From positions 1 through 64,000 of the forward strand of contig NZ_MAXF01000191.1 in assembly GCF_001704635.1 (NCBI RefSeq): a DNA stretch of 64,000 nt, read 5' to 3'. Shown here in pieces: positions 41,174-49,273 of the stretch; the stretch's first letter is position 1; every line of letters begins with the position of its first letter. Made by a program: the position numbers and the translations under genes. The notes below the pieces were generated by a model. The model did no database searches, was not told where the DNA came from, and was given only the letters and a program-made list of their open reading frames with translations. Origin of the DNA: Streptomyces sparsogenes. GTDB lineage: Bacteria; Actinomycetota; Actinomycetes; Streptomycetales; Streptomycetaceae.

Positions 41174-42163
41174 ATGATCGAGACACCGCTCTCCGCGCTG
41201 GAAGTCGCCATGGTCCAGACCGGCACCCGCGCCGTGGACACCCTGCGGGACACCACCGCGTTCGCCCGGCGTCTCGACGCCCTCGGCTACCTCCGGCTCT
41301 GGTACGCCGAGCACCACCACTCCCCCGCCATCGGCGCCTTCCCACCCGTCGTCCTGACCGCCCACGCCGCGGCGTCCACCTCGGCCATCCGCCTGGGCTC
41401 GGGGGGCGTGCTCGCCCCCAACCACGCCCCCATCATGCTGGCGGAGCAGTTCGGCACCCTCGCCGCGCTGCACCCCGACCGCATCGACCTGGGCATCGGC
41501 CGCGGGCCCGGCACCTTCGACGAGTCCACCGCCCGGGCCCTGCGGCGCGGGGCCGGACCGACGACGGACGACGAGTACCGGGAGGACGTGGCGGCCACGC
41601 TGCGCTTCCTGGTCGACGAGGTGGCGCTCGGCCCGCTCCCGGAGCCATGGCTGCTGGCCTCCAGCACCGCCGGCGCGGCGCTCGCCGCCGAACTCGGCCT
41701 GCCCATCGCCTTCGCCCATCACATCCGTCCCGACTACACCCTCGCGGCGCTGGACCACTACCGCGCGCGCTTCTCCCCCTCCCCGTGGTGCGCGCGCCCG
41801 CGCGTGCTGGTGTGCGTGGAGACGGTGTGCGCCGAGACCGAGGAGGAAGCGGTACGGCTGGCCGGCCCGATGGACGTCGTCAAGGCCGGGCTTCTCAAGG
41901 GGCGGAGCGACATACCCTTCCCCTCGCCCGAGGAGGCGGCCGCGCACCCGTTCACCGCGGACGAGCGGCGGGCGCTGACGGCGTTCCGGGCCCAACAGGC
42001 GCACGGCACCCCCGACACCGTCGTACGGCGCCTGGCGGAGGTGGCGGAGGCGACCGGCGCGGACGAACTCATGCTGTCCACACCGGTCTACGCGTTGGCC
42101 GCCCGCCTGCGGTCGTACGAACTCGTCACACAACACGCCACGGCGCCATCGGCGAGGCCGTAG
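41174..42163 (+). CDS. LLM-class flavin oxidoreductase ending in a MITE
   Basis: 329-residue luciferase-like protein: LGYLRLWYAEHHHSPAIG then SGGVLAPNHAPIMLAEQFGT and IDLGIGRGPG, close to the FMN-type MupA/YhbW group. Its stop codon TAG (42161-42163) is formed by the TA target site plus the first G of the inserted element, so the original C-terminus may have been different; the present tail (VTQHATAPSARP) is unremarkable. ATG at 41174. A 14-bp direct repeat (GATGACGGGGCGTG) lies upstream at 41040 and 41090. Confidence 0.85.
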   Translation: MIETPLSALEVAMVQTGTRAVDTLRDTTAFARRLDALGYLRLWYAEHHHSPAIGAFPPVVLTAHAAASTSAIRLGSGGVLAPNHAPIMLAEQFGTLAALHPDRIDLGIGRGPGTFDESTARALRRGAGPTTDDEYREDVAATLRFLVDEVALGPLPEPWLLASSTAGAALAAELGLPIAFAHHIRPDYTLAALDHYRARFSPSPWCARPRVLVCVETVCAETEEEAVRLAGPMDVVKAGLLKGRSDIPFPSPEEAAAHPFTADERRALTAFRAQQAHGTPDTVVRRLAEVAEATGADELMLSTPVYALAARLRSYELVTQHATAPSARP

Positions 42164-42457
42164 GGGGTGTCTCCCCGATCTCTGTGGGCCCGCGACGCCT
42201 GGCACGCTCCCCCAGCTACCGCTGGGAGGAGCCCCCTCTCGCTGCGTTGTCGGGCCCGCCCGAGTAGGCCCGCCCCCAGCTACCGCTGGGCGGGGGTACC
42301 TCCCGGCCGAAGGCTGGGGGCGCCCCCGCGAGGGCGACCCTCCGCCTTGCGATCGCACGCGCCCCCAGCTACCGCTGGGCGGTGCCCCCTGACGCCGCGG
42401 GCCCCGCGGCGGCAGCCGCTGATGTCACCGTCACAGAGATCGAGGAGACACCCCCTA
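42161..42457. mobile_element. MITE-like element with 26-bp terminal inverted repeats
   Basis: The left end (42161-42186) and the reverse complement of the right end (42432-42457) match at 25 of 26 positions, starting TAGGGGGTGTCTCC. TA at each outer edge suits a TA target duplication as made by IS630/Tc1-type transposases. The interior has no gene, but three hairpins with CCCAGC-TACC-GCTGGG (near 42211, 42271 and 42364). Non-autonomous; it needs a transposase elsewhere. It may also end transcription of both flanking convergent genes. Confidence 0.85.
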
Positions 42458-42487
42458 GCGCCGACCGGCCGCCCGTGCCCGCCCTCC

Positions 42488-43522
42488 TCACGGCTCCCGG
42501 GGTGGGCGCCCGTCCCGGAGCATGCGCAGTACGGCCCGTTCGGCCGGGCCCTGGGTGGCGGGGACGCCGTATGTGCCTTCGTCGCCCAGGTGCGGCAGCG
42601 CGGCGGCGACGGTGACGCCCTCCTCGTACAGCTCGATCACCCGCGGGTTGATGTAGGAGGCCCGGCAGACGGCGGGGGTGTTGCCGAGGTATCCGGACAC
42701 CTCGCGCGCCGCCCGGGCGATGGCGCGGCGCCGGGCGGTCTCGCTGCGGGCGACGGGCTCGGAGACGGCCAGCGCCACGGCGGCCATGACGGTGGCGTGC
42801 CAGGTGCGGAAGTCCTTGGCGGTGATGTCCAGGCCGACCAGTTCCTTGAGGTACGCGTTGACGTCCGCGCCGCTCACGTCGTGCCAGGCGCGTCGCTCCC
42901 AGTAGGCCAGCAACCGGCTACCGCCGCCCCGGCGGCGCCGCAGGGCGGTGAGACTGCGGCAGGCGGCGGGGTCCACGACGGTCCGCACGATCTCCTTGCC
43001 GTGCTTGCCGGTGTAGCTGAACAGCACCGCGCCCCTCCGGCAGCGGGAGTGTTCGCGCAGCAGCGTGGTGAGGCCGTAGCTGTTGTTGAGTTCGGCGTAG
43101 CGGTCGCTGCCGATGCGGAAGAAGCCGAGGTCCAGCAGGCGTACGGCGGTGGCGAGGACCCTTCGCCGGGTCAGCCCGCGGTCGCGCAGATGCCCCTCGA
43201 CGGCCTCCCGCATCGCGGGCAGGGCCTCCGCGACGTCCAGGACGTGCTCGTGCTTGGCCTGTTCCTGCTCGGCGCGGAACCGCGGGTGGTACAGATACTG
43301 GCGGCGCCCGGCGGCGTCGGTGCCCACGGCCTGCAGATGTCCGTTGGGCCGGGCGCAGATCCACACGTCCCGCCAGGCCGGCGGTATCACCAGGCCCCGG
43401 ATCCGGTCCAGTTCCGCGCGATCGCGCAGGGGCTCGCCCTGTGCGTCGAGATAGCGGAAGCCGCGCCCATGGCGCAGTCGGCGGTACCCGGGCTCGGTAG
43501 GACGGCTGTGGTAGAGACGCAC
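42488..43522 (-). CDS. DNA topoisomerase IB
   Basis: 344-residue poxvirus-type topoisomerase IB, which nicks one strand through a 3'-phosphotyrosyl bond. The active-site tyrosine is Tyr290 in VCRASYINPRVIELYEEG; RIGSDRYAELNNSYGLTTLL and FSYTGKHGKE are family motifs, and YHPRFRAEQEQAKHE lies in the N-terminal domain. The GTG at 43522 has GGGAGG upstream. Full length, so an active accessory topoisomerase is likely. Confidence 0.93.
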   Translation of the reverse strand: MRLYHSRPTEPGYRRLRHGRGFRYLDAQGEPLRDRAELDRIRGLVIPPAWRDVWICARPNGHLQAVGTDAAGRRQYLYHPRFRAEQEQAKHEHVLDVAEALPAMREAVEGHLRDRGLTRRRVLATAVRLLDLGFFRIGSDRYAELNNSYGLTTLLREHSRCRRGAVLFSYTGKHGKEIVRTVVDPAACRSLTALRRRRGGGSRLLAYWERRAWHDVSGADVNAYLKELVGLDITAKDFRTWHATVMAAVALAVSEPVARSETARRRAIARAAREVSGYLGNTPAVCRASYINPRVIELYEEGVTVAAALPHLGDEGTYGVPATQGPAERAVLRMLRDGRPPREP

Positions 43523-43738
43523 CCCGACCTCCCTCGTTCCGTGGGGACGGGGTCCGCGTACCCCCTGTCGGCGCGGCACACACGGCGCGTGATCGTGGAG
43601 GGGCGACGAGAAGGGGCGACAAGAAAGATCGGCCGAAAACCGGTTGCGGGACACCGAACCGGGCACTCGGCCCGCGCAAGCACGGCGGCGGCCGCCCCGG
43701 CCCCGCCGTGAACGGAAACCCTGGCGGAAGGAGGAGCC
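43523..43738. promoter_or_regulatory. Divergent region, topoisomerase IB / SDR
   Basis: 216 bp between two divergent genes. GGGGCGACGAGAA and GGGGCGACAAGAA repeat near 43602 and 43614. It should hold both promoters; no operator recognised. Confidence 0.4.
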
Positions 43739-44644
43739 TTGCAGCCCGAGCACGGACAGTCCGCACCGCAGGTCGTCTCCGAGCCGGCCCCGCCCTACGA
43801 CTCCGACAAGCAGCAGCGGCCCGGCCTGGAGGCCGATATGCGCACCGCGCCGCGCTACCGGGCGAGTCGGTATCGCGCCAGTGGCAAGCTGCGGGACAAG
43901 GTCGCGCTGATCACTGGTGGCGATTCCGGTATCGGACGGGCGGTGGCCCTGCTGTACGCGCGGGAGGGCGCCGACGTGGCCGTCGTCCATCTGCCCGACG
44001 AGCGGGTGGACGCGGAGCAGGTACGGCGCGAGGTGGAGGAGCACGGCCGGCGCTGTCTGCTGGTGGCCGGCGACCTCAAGGACCCGGAGTTCTGCCGCGA
44101 CGCGGTCGAGAGGACCGTGGCCGAACTCGGCGGACTGAACATCCTGGTGAACAACGCCGCCTACCTCAACAGCAAGCTGGAGCTGGAGCAGCTCACCGCC
44201 GAGGACTTCGACCGCACGTTCAAGACGAACGTCTACGCGTACTTCCATCTGCTGATGGCGGCGCTGCCCCATCTGGGGCCCGGCGACGCGGTCATCGCCA
44301 CGGCCGCCGAGGAAGCCCTCAAGGGCAGCACGACGATGATCGACTACGCGGCGTCCAAGGCGGCGTTGATCACGTTGACCAAGTCCGTGGCCATCCATCT
44401 GGCCCAACGGGGCGTGCGCGCCAACGTGGTGGCGCCCGGTCCGACGTGGACACCGCTCAACGAGGCGGACCAGCACATGCCGCCGGACGGCCTGGCCCAC
44501 ATCGGCAGCGAGGCGCCGCTGTCCCGCGCGGCCCAGCCGGAGGAGATCGCGCCGACGTACGTCTACCTGGCTTCCGACGCCGACTCCAGCTACACGGTCG
44601 GTGAGGTGATCGCCGTCACCGGCGGCATCGTCGACACGCGATGA
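43739..44644 (+). CDS. SDR-family oxidoreductase (YghA-like) lacking the usual catalytic serine
   Basis: 301-residue classical SDR with an N-terminal extension (PPYDSDKQQRPGLEADM) typical of the YghA/general-stress SDR group. The cofactor motif is VALITGGDSGIGRAVAL, then LVNNAAYLN and IDYAASKAAL (Tyr-Lys). The position 13 residues before the Tyr, normally Ser, is Ala (AVIATAAEEALKGS), so activity may be altered. TTG start at 43739, set by a strong GGAAGGAGGA. Often part of osmotic or oxidative stress regulons. Confidence 0.85.
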   Translation: MQPEHGQSAPQVVSEPAPPYDSDKQQRPGLEADMRTAPRYRASRYRASGKLRDKVALITGGDSGIGRAVALLYAREGADVAVVHLPDERVDAEQVRREVEEHGRRCLLVAGDLKDPEFCRDAVERTVAELGGLNILVNNAAYLNSKLELEQLTAEDFDRTFKTNVYAYFHLLMAALPHLGPGDAVIATAAEEALKGSTTMIDYAASKAALITLTKSVAIHLAQRGVRANVVAPGPTWTPLNEADQHMPPDGLAHIGSEAPLSRAAQPEEIAPTYVYLASDADSSYTVGEVIAVTGGIVDTR

Positions 44645-44771
44645 GCCGTGGCCGACCGGCCCGGTGCGCACCCCGACCGCGCACCGGGCCGGAGCGCGTT
44701 CCCGGCCGGTGGCCGGCCGCGACGGGGAAACCCCAAGAGCAGGCGGGGAAGTCCCATAAGCACCAGAGGCA

Positions 44772-44799
44772 TTGACGCGCCCCGGGAGACGCTTATCAT
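44772..44799 (+). promoter_or_regulatory. Predicted promoter of the SGNH hydrolase gene
   Basis: TTGACG (44772-44777), 16-bp spacer, TATCAT (44794-44799): a good vegetative-type promoter. The CebR box lies about 45 bp downstream, inside the transcribed leader. Confidence 0.65.
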
Positions 44800-44843
44800 C
44801 CATGACATCCGACGGACCGAAGGGTGTTCATGCGTCCAGCCTT

Positions 44844-44857
44844 TGGGAGCGCTCCCA
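44844..44857. promoter_or_regulatory. CebR operator (cbs box)
   Basis: TGGGAGCGCTCCCA is a perfect 14-bp palindrome identical to the published CebR consensus of Streptomyces, the cellobiose/cellotriose-responsive LacI-family repressor. It ends 22 bp before the GTG start of the SGNH hydrolase, downstream of the predicted promoter, a position suited to repression by roadblock. Confidence 0.85.
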
Positions 44858-44879
44858 TGACGCCAGGAGGGAAACTGCC

Positions 44880-46244
44880 GTGCGTGGATGGTCCGTACGC
44901 GAGGACACCCGAGGACTCCGGCCGCTGGCGGCGGCGGTGCTCGCCACCGTCGTGCCCGCGGTGATGCTGGTGTCCGGCGCCCGGGGCGCCGAGGGCCCGG
45001 CCGACGAGGCCACGTCCGCGCCGCCCACGGGCACCCACTGGGTGGGCACCTGGACCGCCATGCCCCAGCTGACCGAACCGGGCAACATGCCGCCCGCGCC
45101 CTTCACCCAGGACGGCACGGTCCTCGCCGACAGCACCCTCCGGCAGACCGTGCACGTGACGGTGGGCGGCGGCCACCTGCGGCTCCGCTTCTCCAACGCC
45201 TTCGGCGGGGCGCCGCTGCCCATCACCGGCGTCTCCGTGGCCGCTCCGGCGGACGGCCGGGCCGGTGTGAGCGGGATCAGGCCGGGCACGTCCCGGCCGG
45301 TCACCTTCCACGGCCGGGCCGGGGCGATGGTGCCGACGGGCGCTCAGGTGGTCTCCGACCCCCTGGACTTCCCCGTGCCGGCGGGCTCGAATCTGACCGT
45401 GACCACGTACCTGGCCACGGGCCAGCGGTCCACCGCCATCACCTCCCACCCCGGTTCGCGCACCACCTCCTACCTGCTGCGCGGCAACCATCTCGAGGCC
45501 ACGGACCTGGCGGGGGCGACGCCGGTCGACCACTGGTACTTCCTGAGCGGCGTCGAGGTGTGGTCGCCGGCGCGCACCCGGGCCACCGCCGTGCTGGGCG
45601 ACTCGCTCACCGACGGCAGGGGCTCCACCACCAACCACAACGACCGCTGGACCGACCGGCTGGCGACACGTCTGCGCGCCGACCGCAGGACGGCCGGCAC
45701 CGCGGTGCTGAATCAGGCGGCCGGCGGCAACCGGCTTCTCCACGACGGGCTGGGCCCCAGCGGCCTCTCCCGGGTGGACCGCGACGTGCTGGCGCAGCCC
45801 GGCGTGCGCTCCCTGATCGTCTTCGAAGGCGTCAACGACATCGGGACCGCCCCCGCCACCCCCGAGGCACAACAGGAGGTCGCGGAGCGGCTCATCGCCG
45901 CCTACGACCAGATCATCATGCGCGCCCACGCCCAGGGGATCCGCGTCTACGGGGCCACCCTCACGCCGTTCGGCGGCAACCTCGACTACGACGACCCGGC
46001 CGGCCACCGGGAAGCGGCCCGGCAGCGGGTCAACGACTGGATACGCACCAGCGGGCGGTTCGACGCGGTCGTGGACCTGGACCGGGCGGCGCGGGACACG
46101 GACCGCCCCGGCCGGCTCCGCCCCGACCTCGACGTGGGCGACCACCTGCACTTCAACCCCGAGGGCTACCGGGTGCTCGCCGACGCCTTCCCGCGCTCCC
46201 TCTTCCTGGACCGGCCGCTGCCGCCCGGCTTCGGCTACACCTGA
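44880..46244 (+). CDS. Secreted SGNH/GDSL hydrolase under CebR control
   Basis: 454-residue secreted esterase-like protein. A Sec signal peptide is clear (PLAAAVLATVVPAVMLVSGA, cleavage near ARGAEG). An N-terminal beta-sandwich-like region (HLRLRFSNAFGGAPLPITGV) precedes the SGNH hydrolase domain: GDSLTDGRGS (nucleophile Ser, block I), GGNRLL, FEGVNDIG (block III) and DHLHFNPEGY (Asp-His, block V). GTG at 44880 follows AGGAGGG. Regulation by a cellobiose-sensing repressor suggests a role in plant polysaccharide breakdown, for example de-esterification of hemicellulose. Confidence 0.9.
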   Translation: MRGWSVREDTRGLRPLAAAVLATVVPAVMLVSGARGAEGPADEATSAPPTGTHWVGTWTAMPQLTEPGNMPPAPFTQDGTVLADSTLRQTVHVTVGGGHLRLRFSNAFGGAPLPITGVSVAAPADGRAGVSGIRPGTSRPVTFHGRAGAMVPTGAQVVSDPLDFPVPAGSNLTVTTYLATGQRSTAITSHPGSRTTSYLLRGNHLEATDLAGATPVDHWYFLSGVEVWSPARTRATAVLGDSLTDGRGSTTNHNDRWTDRLATRLRADRRTAGTAVLNQAAGGNRLLHDGLGPSGLSRVDRDVLAQPGVRSLIVFEGVNDIGTAPATPEAQQEVAERLIAAYDQIIMRAHAQGIRVYGATLTPFGGNLDYDDPAGHREAARQRVNDWIRTSGRFDAVVDLDRAARDTDRPGRLRPDLDVGDHLHFNPEGYRVLADAFPRSLFLDRPLPPGFGYT

Positions 46245-46288
46245 GACCGCGCGACGGCGGCCACGCCTCTCAGGGCTAAAATTTCTCC

Positions 46289-46328
46289 GGGACGCGCGGG
46301 GACCACGGGGACACCCACCCCGCGTCCC
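46289..46328. terminator. Inverted repeat after the SGNH hydrolase gene
   Basis: GGGACGCG-C-GGGG pairs with CCCCGCGTCCC across a loop of about 16 bases. It could end the hydrolase transcript; it also lies just upstream of marR and might influence that gene. Confidence 0.5.
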
Positions 46329-46356
46329 GCGACATGACGAGCCGCGAAGGGATGAC

Positions 46357-46908
46357 ATGGCTCAGCGCAGGGCGCATCGAGCGGACGCCGTGGCACGGAT
46401 CGTGGAGGACTGGGCGCGCGAACGGCCCGGTCTCGACACGTCGCCGCTGGAGGTCCTCGCCCGGCTGCACCGCGCCTATCTCCAGTACCAGTCGCGGCTG
46501 ACCGCGCAGATCGAGAGGCACGGTCTGTCCGTCGCCGGCTTCGACGTGCTGACGGCGCTGCGCCGGTCGGGCGCCCCGTACCGGCTCACCGCCGGGCAGC
46601 TCGCGGCCTCGGGGCTGATCTCGTCGGCCGGGGTCACACTCCGCCTCGACCGGCTGGAGAAGGACGGGCTGCTCGTCCGTGAGCGTGACGCCGGCGACCG
46701 CCGTGTCGTCTACTCGCGGCTCACCGACGCCGGGTTGCGGAAGGTGGACGAGGTGTTCACCGAGCACCTCGAGAACGAGCGGCGGATGCTCGGCGGGCTC
46801 TCGCTCGCCGAGCGCCGACAGCTCGCCCGGCTGCTGTCCGGGCTGGAGCGCTCGATCGTCGACTCCGACGCGGCGGACGAGGACCGGCGGGAGGGCGCGG
46901 CGGGCTGA
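46357..46908 (+). CDS. MarR-family regulator
   Basis: 183-residue MarR protein: AGFDVLTALRRSGAPYRLTA, ISSAGVTLRLDRLEKDGLLV, then RERDAGDRRVVYSRLTDAGL, the family signature. It lies next to the catabolic cluster but convergent with it, so it is the nearest candidate regulator; MarR proteins usually respond to aromatic acids. Its own upstream region lacks the AGTGCT motif found in the cluster promoter, so the link is not proven. Confidence 0.9.
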   Translation: MAQRRAHRADAVARIVEDWARERPGLDTSPLEVLARLHRAYLQYQSRLTAQIERHGLSVAGFDVLTALRRSGAPYRLTAGQLAASGLISSAGVTLRLDRLEKDGLLVRERDAGDRRVVYSRLTDAGLRKVDEVFTEHLENERRMLGGLSLAERRQLARLLSGLERSIVDSDAADEDRREGAAG

Positions 46909-47031
46909 CGGGCGGGCCGCGCCCCCGACGGGGAGATCCACTGGACGGGGGCGGACCTTCCCGAAGGCGCCACCGGCGACCGCCGCGTGTCGCCGCCCGC
47001 CCCGCCGTCCTGCCTTCGGGCGGCTCGCCCG

Positions 47032-48063
47032 TCAGGCGGCCGGGTCCGGGGCGGCCGCCGTGGACTGCCGCGCCGCCTCGGCCTGGTACAGCCGCCGCAG
47101 GCGGACCACGCCCAGGTCGTGCTGGTAGAGGTTCTCCCGCTGGTCGGCGTCGGCGGGCATGGCCTCCAGGATGACGCGGTCCTGTTCGAGGACCTGCCAG
47201 TGGCGTTCCTCGATGAGCGTCTTGTAGAGGAAGCGCCAGGTGTCGCGCTGCCATCCGGCGACCTCGCGGTAGCGCCAGAAGAAGACACCGGTGCGCCCGG
47301 CGTCCACCGGGCAGACCATGCCGACGATGCCGAACACGCCGCCCGGCCCGGCCGACGGCGGGTACGGGATGGACAGGTCCACCCAGTCGACACCGGTCCG
47401 GCACAGCTCCACCCAGTCGAAGTTGACCCCGCGCTGGTCGGTCTTCTCGAAGAAGTAGCCGCGCGCCGTCTCGCGGATGCGGAACTTCGCCGTGGTGTCG
47501 CCGTCGAACATGGTGTGCGACTCGTGGTGCAGGAAGGCCCCGTGCATCGGGTCGAGGAGGTTCTCCATGGCGTAGCGCCACGGCACGTTCCACTCGGCGT
47601 AGCACAGGAAGGAGGACACGCCGGGGTCGGTGAGCGGTTCGGGGAGGGTCAGCTCCACCGGCTCCGGGTGCTCCTCGTCGCCGAAGTACGCGAGGATCGC
47701 GCCGCCCACCTCGCGGACCGGCAGGGACCGGACGAGGGTCTTGCCCTCCAGGTTGCAGCCGGGCAGGCCGGGCACGGAGGTGACCGTGCCGGAGCCGTCG
47801 ACCTCGACGCCGTGGTACCAGCAGGCCACCCGGTCGCCCAGGTGTTTGCCCAGTGAGAGGGGGGCGCCGCGGTGGGGGCAGCGGTCGGCGAGCATGGACA
47901 GCGTGCCGTCGGCCTTGCGCATCAGGAGCCAGTCCTCGCCGAGGGCGGTGACCTTGCGCAGGCCGCCGGGGTGCACGAAGCGGGAGGGGACGACGGGGTG
48001 CCACTGGTTGCGCAGGCCGTTGGCGTAGATGTGGCCGGCGGTGTCGTGGGTGGAGAGGGTCAT
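47032..48063 (-). CDS. Rieske non-heme iron oxygenase, large subunit
   Basis: 343-residue ring-hydroxylating oxygenase alpha-type subunit (VanA-like). The Rieske ligands are Cys62/His64 in RCPHRGAPLSLG and Cys81/His84 in ACWYHGVEVDG. The catalytic domain has ENLLDPMHGAFLHHES, giving the Asp and His ligands. It would work with the FNR-type reductase two genes upstream to hydroxylate or demethylate an aromatic compound. ATG at 48063, one base after the small HTH gene. Last gene of the minus-strand cluster. Confidence 0.9.
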   Translation of the reverse strand: MTLSTHDTAGHIYANGLRNQWHPVVPSRFVHPGGLRKVTALGEDWLLMRKADGTLSMLADRCPHRGAPLSLGKHLGDRVACWYHGVEVDGSGTVTSVPGLPGCNLEGKTLVRSLPVREVGGAILAYFGDEEHPEPVELTLPEPLTDPGVSSFLCYAEWNVPWRYAMENLLDPMHGAFLHHESHTMFDGDTTAKFRIRETARGYFFEKTDQRGVNFDWVELCRTGVDWVDLSIPYPPSAGPGGVFGIVGMVCPVDAGRTGVFFWRYREVAGWQRDTWRFLYKTLIEERHWQVLEQDRVILEAMPADADQRENLYQHDLGVVRLRRLYQAEAARQSTAAAPDPAA

Positions 48064-48064
48064 G

Positions 48065-48298
48065 TCAGGCTCCCAGGCGGTGCATCTCGGCGCGGAAGGT
48101 GTCCTCGGTCCAGGGCTCGCCGGACGGTGTGCGGACCTGGCGGGCGTTGAGCCCGGCGACGGCATCGGCCAGGCCGTGGCCGTCGTGGGTGAAGATCTCT
48201 TCGAGGGTGCGGGCGAGCTTCAGCTCGTAGGGGGTGGGTTCGTGGTCGCGGGTCTGGTGCGGGGCGAGATACGGCCAGGTGGTGGGGTCGGTGGTCAT
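48065..48298 (-). CDS. Small recombinase-like HTH protein of the Rieske operon
   Basis: 77-residue protein: YELKLARTLEEIFTHDGHGL, then VRTPSGEPWTEDTFRAEMHR. It resembles the helix-turn-helix end of serine recombinases (a fold of the kind that reads DNA at res sites), and such tiny proteins are found beside Rieske oxygenase genes. In this setting it is more likely an oxygenase accessory protein than a recombinase, since no catalytic domain exists. Role unproven. Confidence 0.7.
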   Translation of the reverse strand: MTTDPTTWPYLAPHQTRDHEPTPYELKLARTLEEIFTHDGHGLADAVAGLNARQVRTPSGEPWTEDTFRAEMHRLGA

Positions 48299-48315
48299 GG
48301 GGCCCTCCGTACGGG

Positions 48316-49260
48316 TCACAGATCCAGGACGAGGCGGCCCGAGGCGCAGCGGGAGACGCAGAGCATCATCGTCTCGCCGCTGGCGCGCTCGGCCTCGCTG
48401 AGCAGGAAGTCGCGGTGGTCGGGGGTGCCGGCGAGCACGCGGGTCTCACAGGAGCCGCAGATGCCGTCGCGGCAGGAGGAGGTGACGGGCAGTCCGGCGC
48501 GCTCGGCCGCCTCCAGGACGGAGGTGTCGGCGTCCACGGTGAGGGTCACGCCCGAGGCGCGGCATTCGACCTCGAAGGCGGTGTCGTCGCCGGTGCGCGG
48601 GGCGGCGGGGGCGGCGAACCGCTCGATCCTCAGCCGGCCCGCGGGGCAGGCCTCTTCGACCGCCTTGAGCAGCGGTTCGGGTCCGCAGGCATAGACCAGG
48701 GCGTCGGCCGGCAGGTCGCGCAGGGCGGCCGCCAGGTCGGGGTGGCCGTGCTCGTCCTGCGGGACGCGGGACACCTCACCGGTGAGCTGGGCCAGTTCGG
48801 CGCCGAAGGCCATGGTGGCGCGCGACCGGCCGCCGTGGACCAGGCGGTAGGGGATGCCGTCGCGGTCCGCCTGCCGGGCCATCGCCAGGACGGGGGTGAT
48901 GCCGATGCCGCCGGCGAGGAAGACGTACGAGGCGGCGGGCTCCAGGGCGAAGTGGTTGCGCGGGCCGGTGGCCCGGACGGTGTGGCCGGGGCGCAGGGTG
49001 GTGTGCACATGGCGGGAGCCGCCGCGCGAGGCCGGCTCGTGGAGGACGCCGAGGCGGTAGGTGGTGGGGTCGTCGGGGTCGCCGCACAGGCTGTACTGGC
49101 GGACGTGCCCGCCGACGTGCAGGTCCAGGTGGGCGCCGGGGGTCCAGGCGGGGAGGGGCTTGCCGTCGGGCCGGACCAGTTCGACGGAGAGGACGCCCTC
49201 CGCCTCCCAGGTCATCCGGCGGACGAGGAGGTCGAGTCGGGGTTCTTCGGGGGTGGTCAC
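48316..49260 (-). CDS. Phthalate-dioxygenase-reductase-type FMN/2Fe-2S oxidoreductase
   Basis: 314-residue VanB-like reductase in the order FMN domain (RQYSLCGDP), NAD domain (VFLAGGIGITPVLAMARQAD, YACGPEPLLKAV) and a C-terminal plant-type ferredoxin (SSCRDGICGSCETRVL...MLCVS, four Cys). It carries electrons from NAD(P)H to the Rieske oxygenase. It overlaps or abuts the HTH gene, consistent with one operon. Confidence 0.92.
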   Translation of the reverse strand: MTTPEEPRLDLLVRRMTWEAEGVLSVELVRPDGKPLPAWTPGAHLDLHVGGHVRQYSLCGDPDDPTTYRLGVLHEPASRGGSRHVHTTLRPGHTVRATGPRNHFALEPAASYVFLAGGIGITPVLAMARQADRDGIPYRLVHGGRSRATMAFGAELAQLTGEVSRVPQDEHGHPDLAAALRDLPADALVYACGPEPLLKAVEEACPAGRLRIERFAAPAAPRTGDDTAFEVECRASGVTLTVDADTSVLEAAERAGLPVTSSCRDGICGSCETRVLAGTPDHRDFLLSEAERASGETMMLCVSRCASGRLVLDL

Positions 49261-49273
49261 GACGGTGGCCTCC

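Noticed and set aside
42206..42380. Simple transcription terminators only
   Set aside because: The three hairpins lie inside a unit with 26-bp terminal inverted repeats and TA flanks, better explained as a transposable element.
46757..48004. 415-codon minus frame overlapping the Rieske gene
   Set aside because: Shifted frame of the Rieske oxygenase, Arg/Pro-rich, without motifs.
48065..48298. Serine recombinase or resolvase remnant
   Set aside because: No catalytic domain or att-like repeats nearby, and the frame is intact with tight operon spacing.
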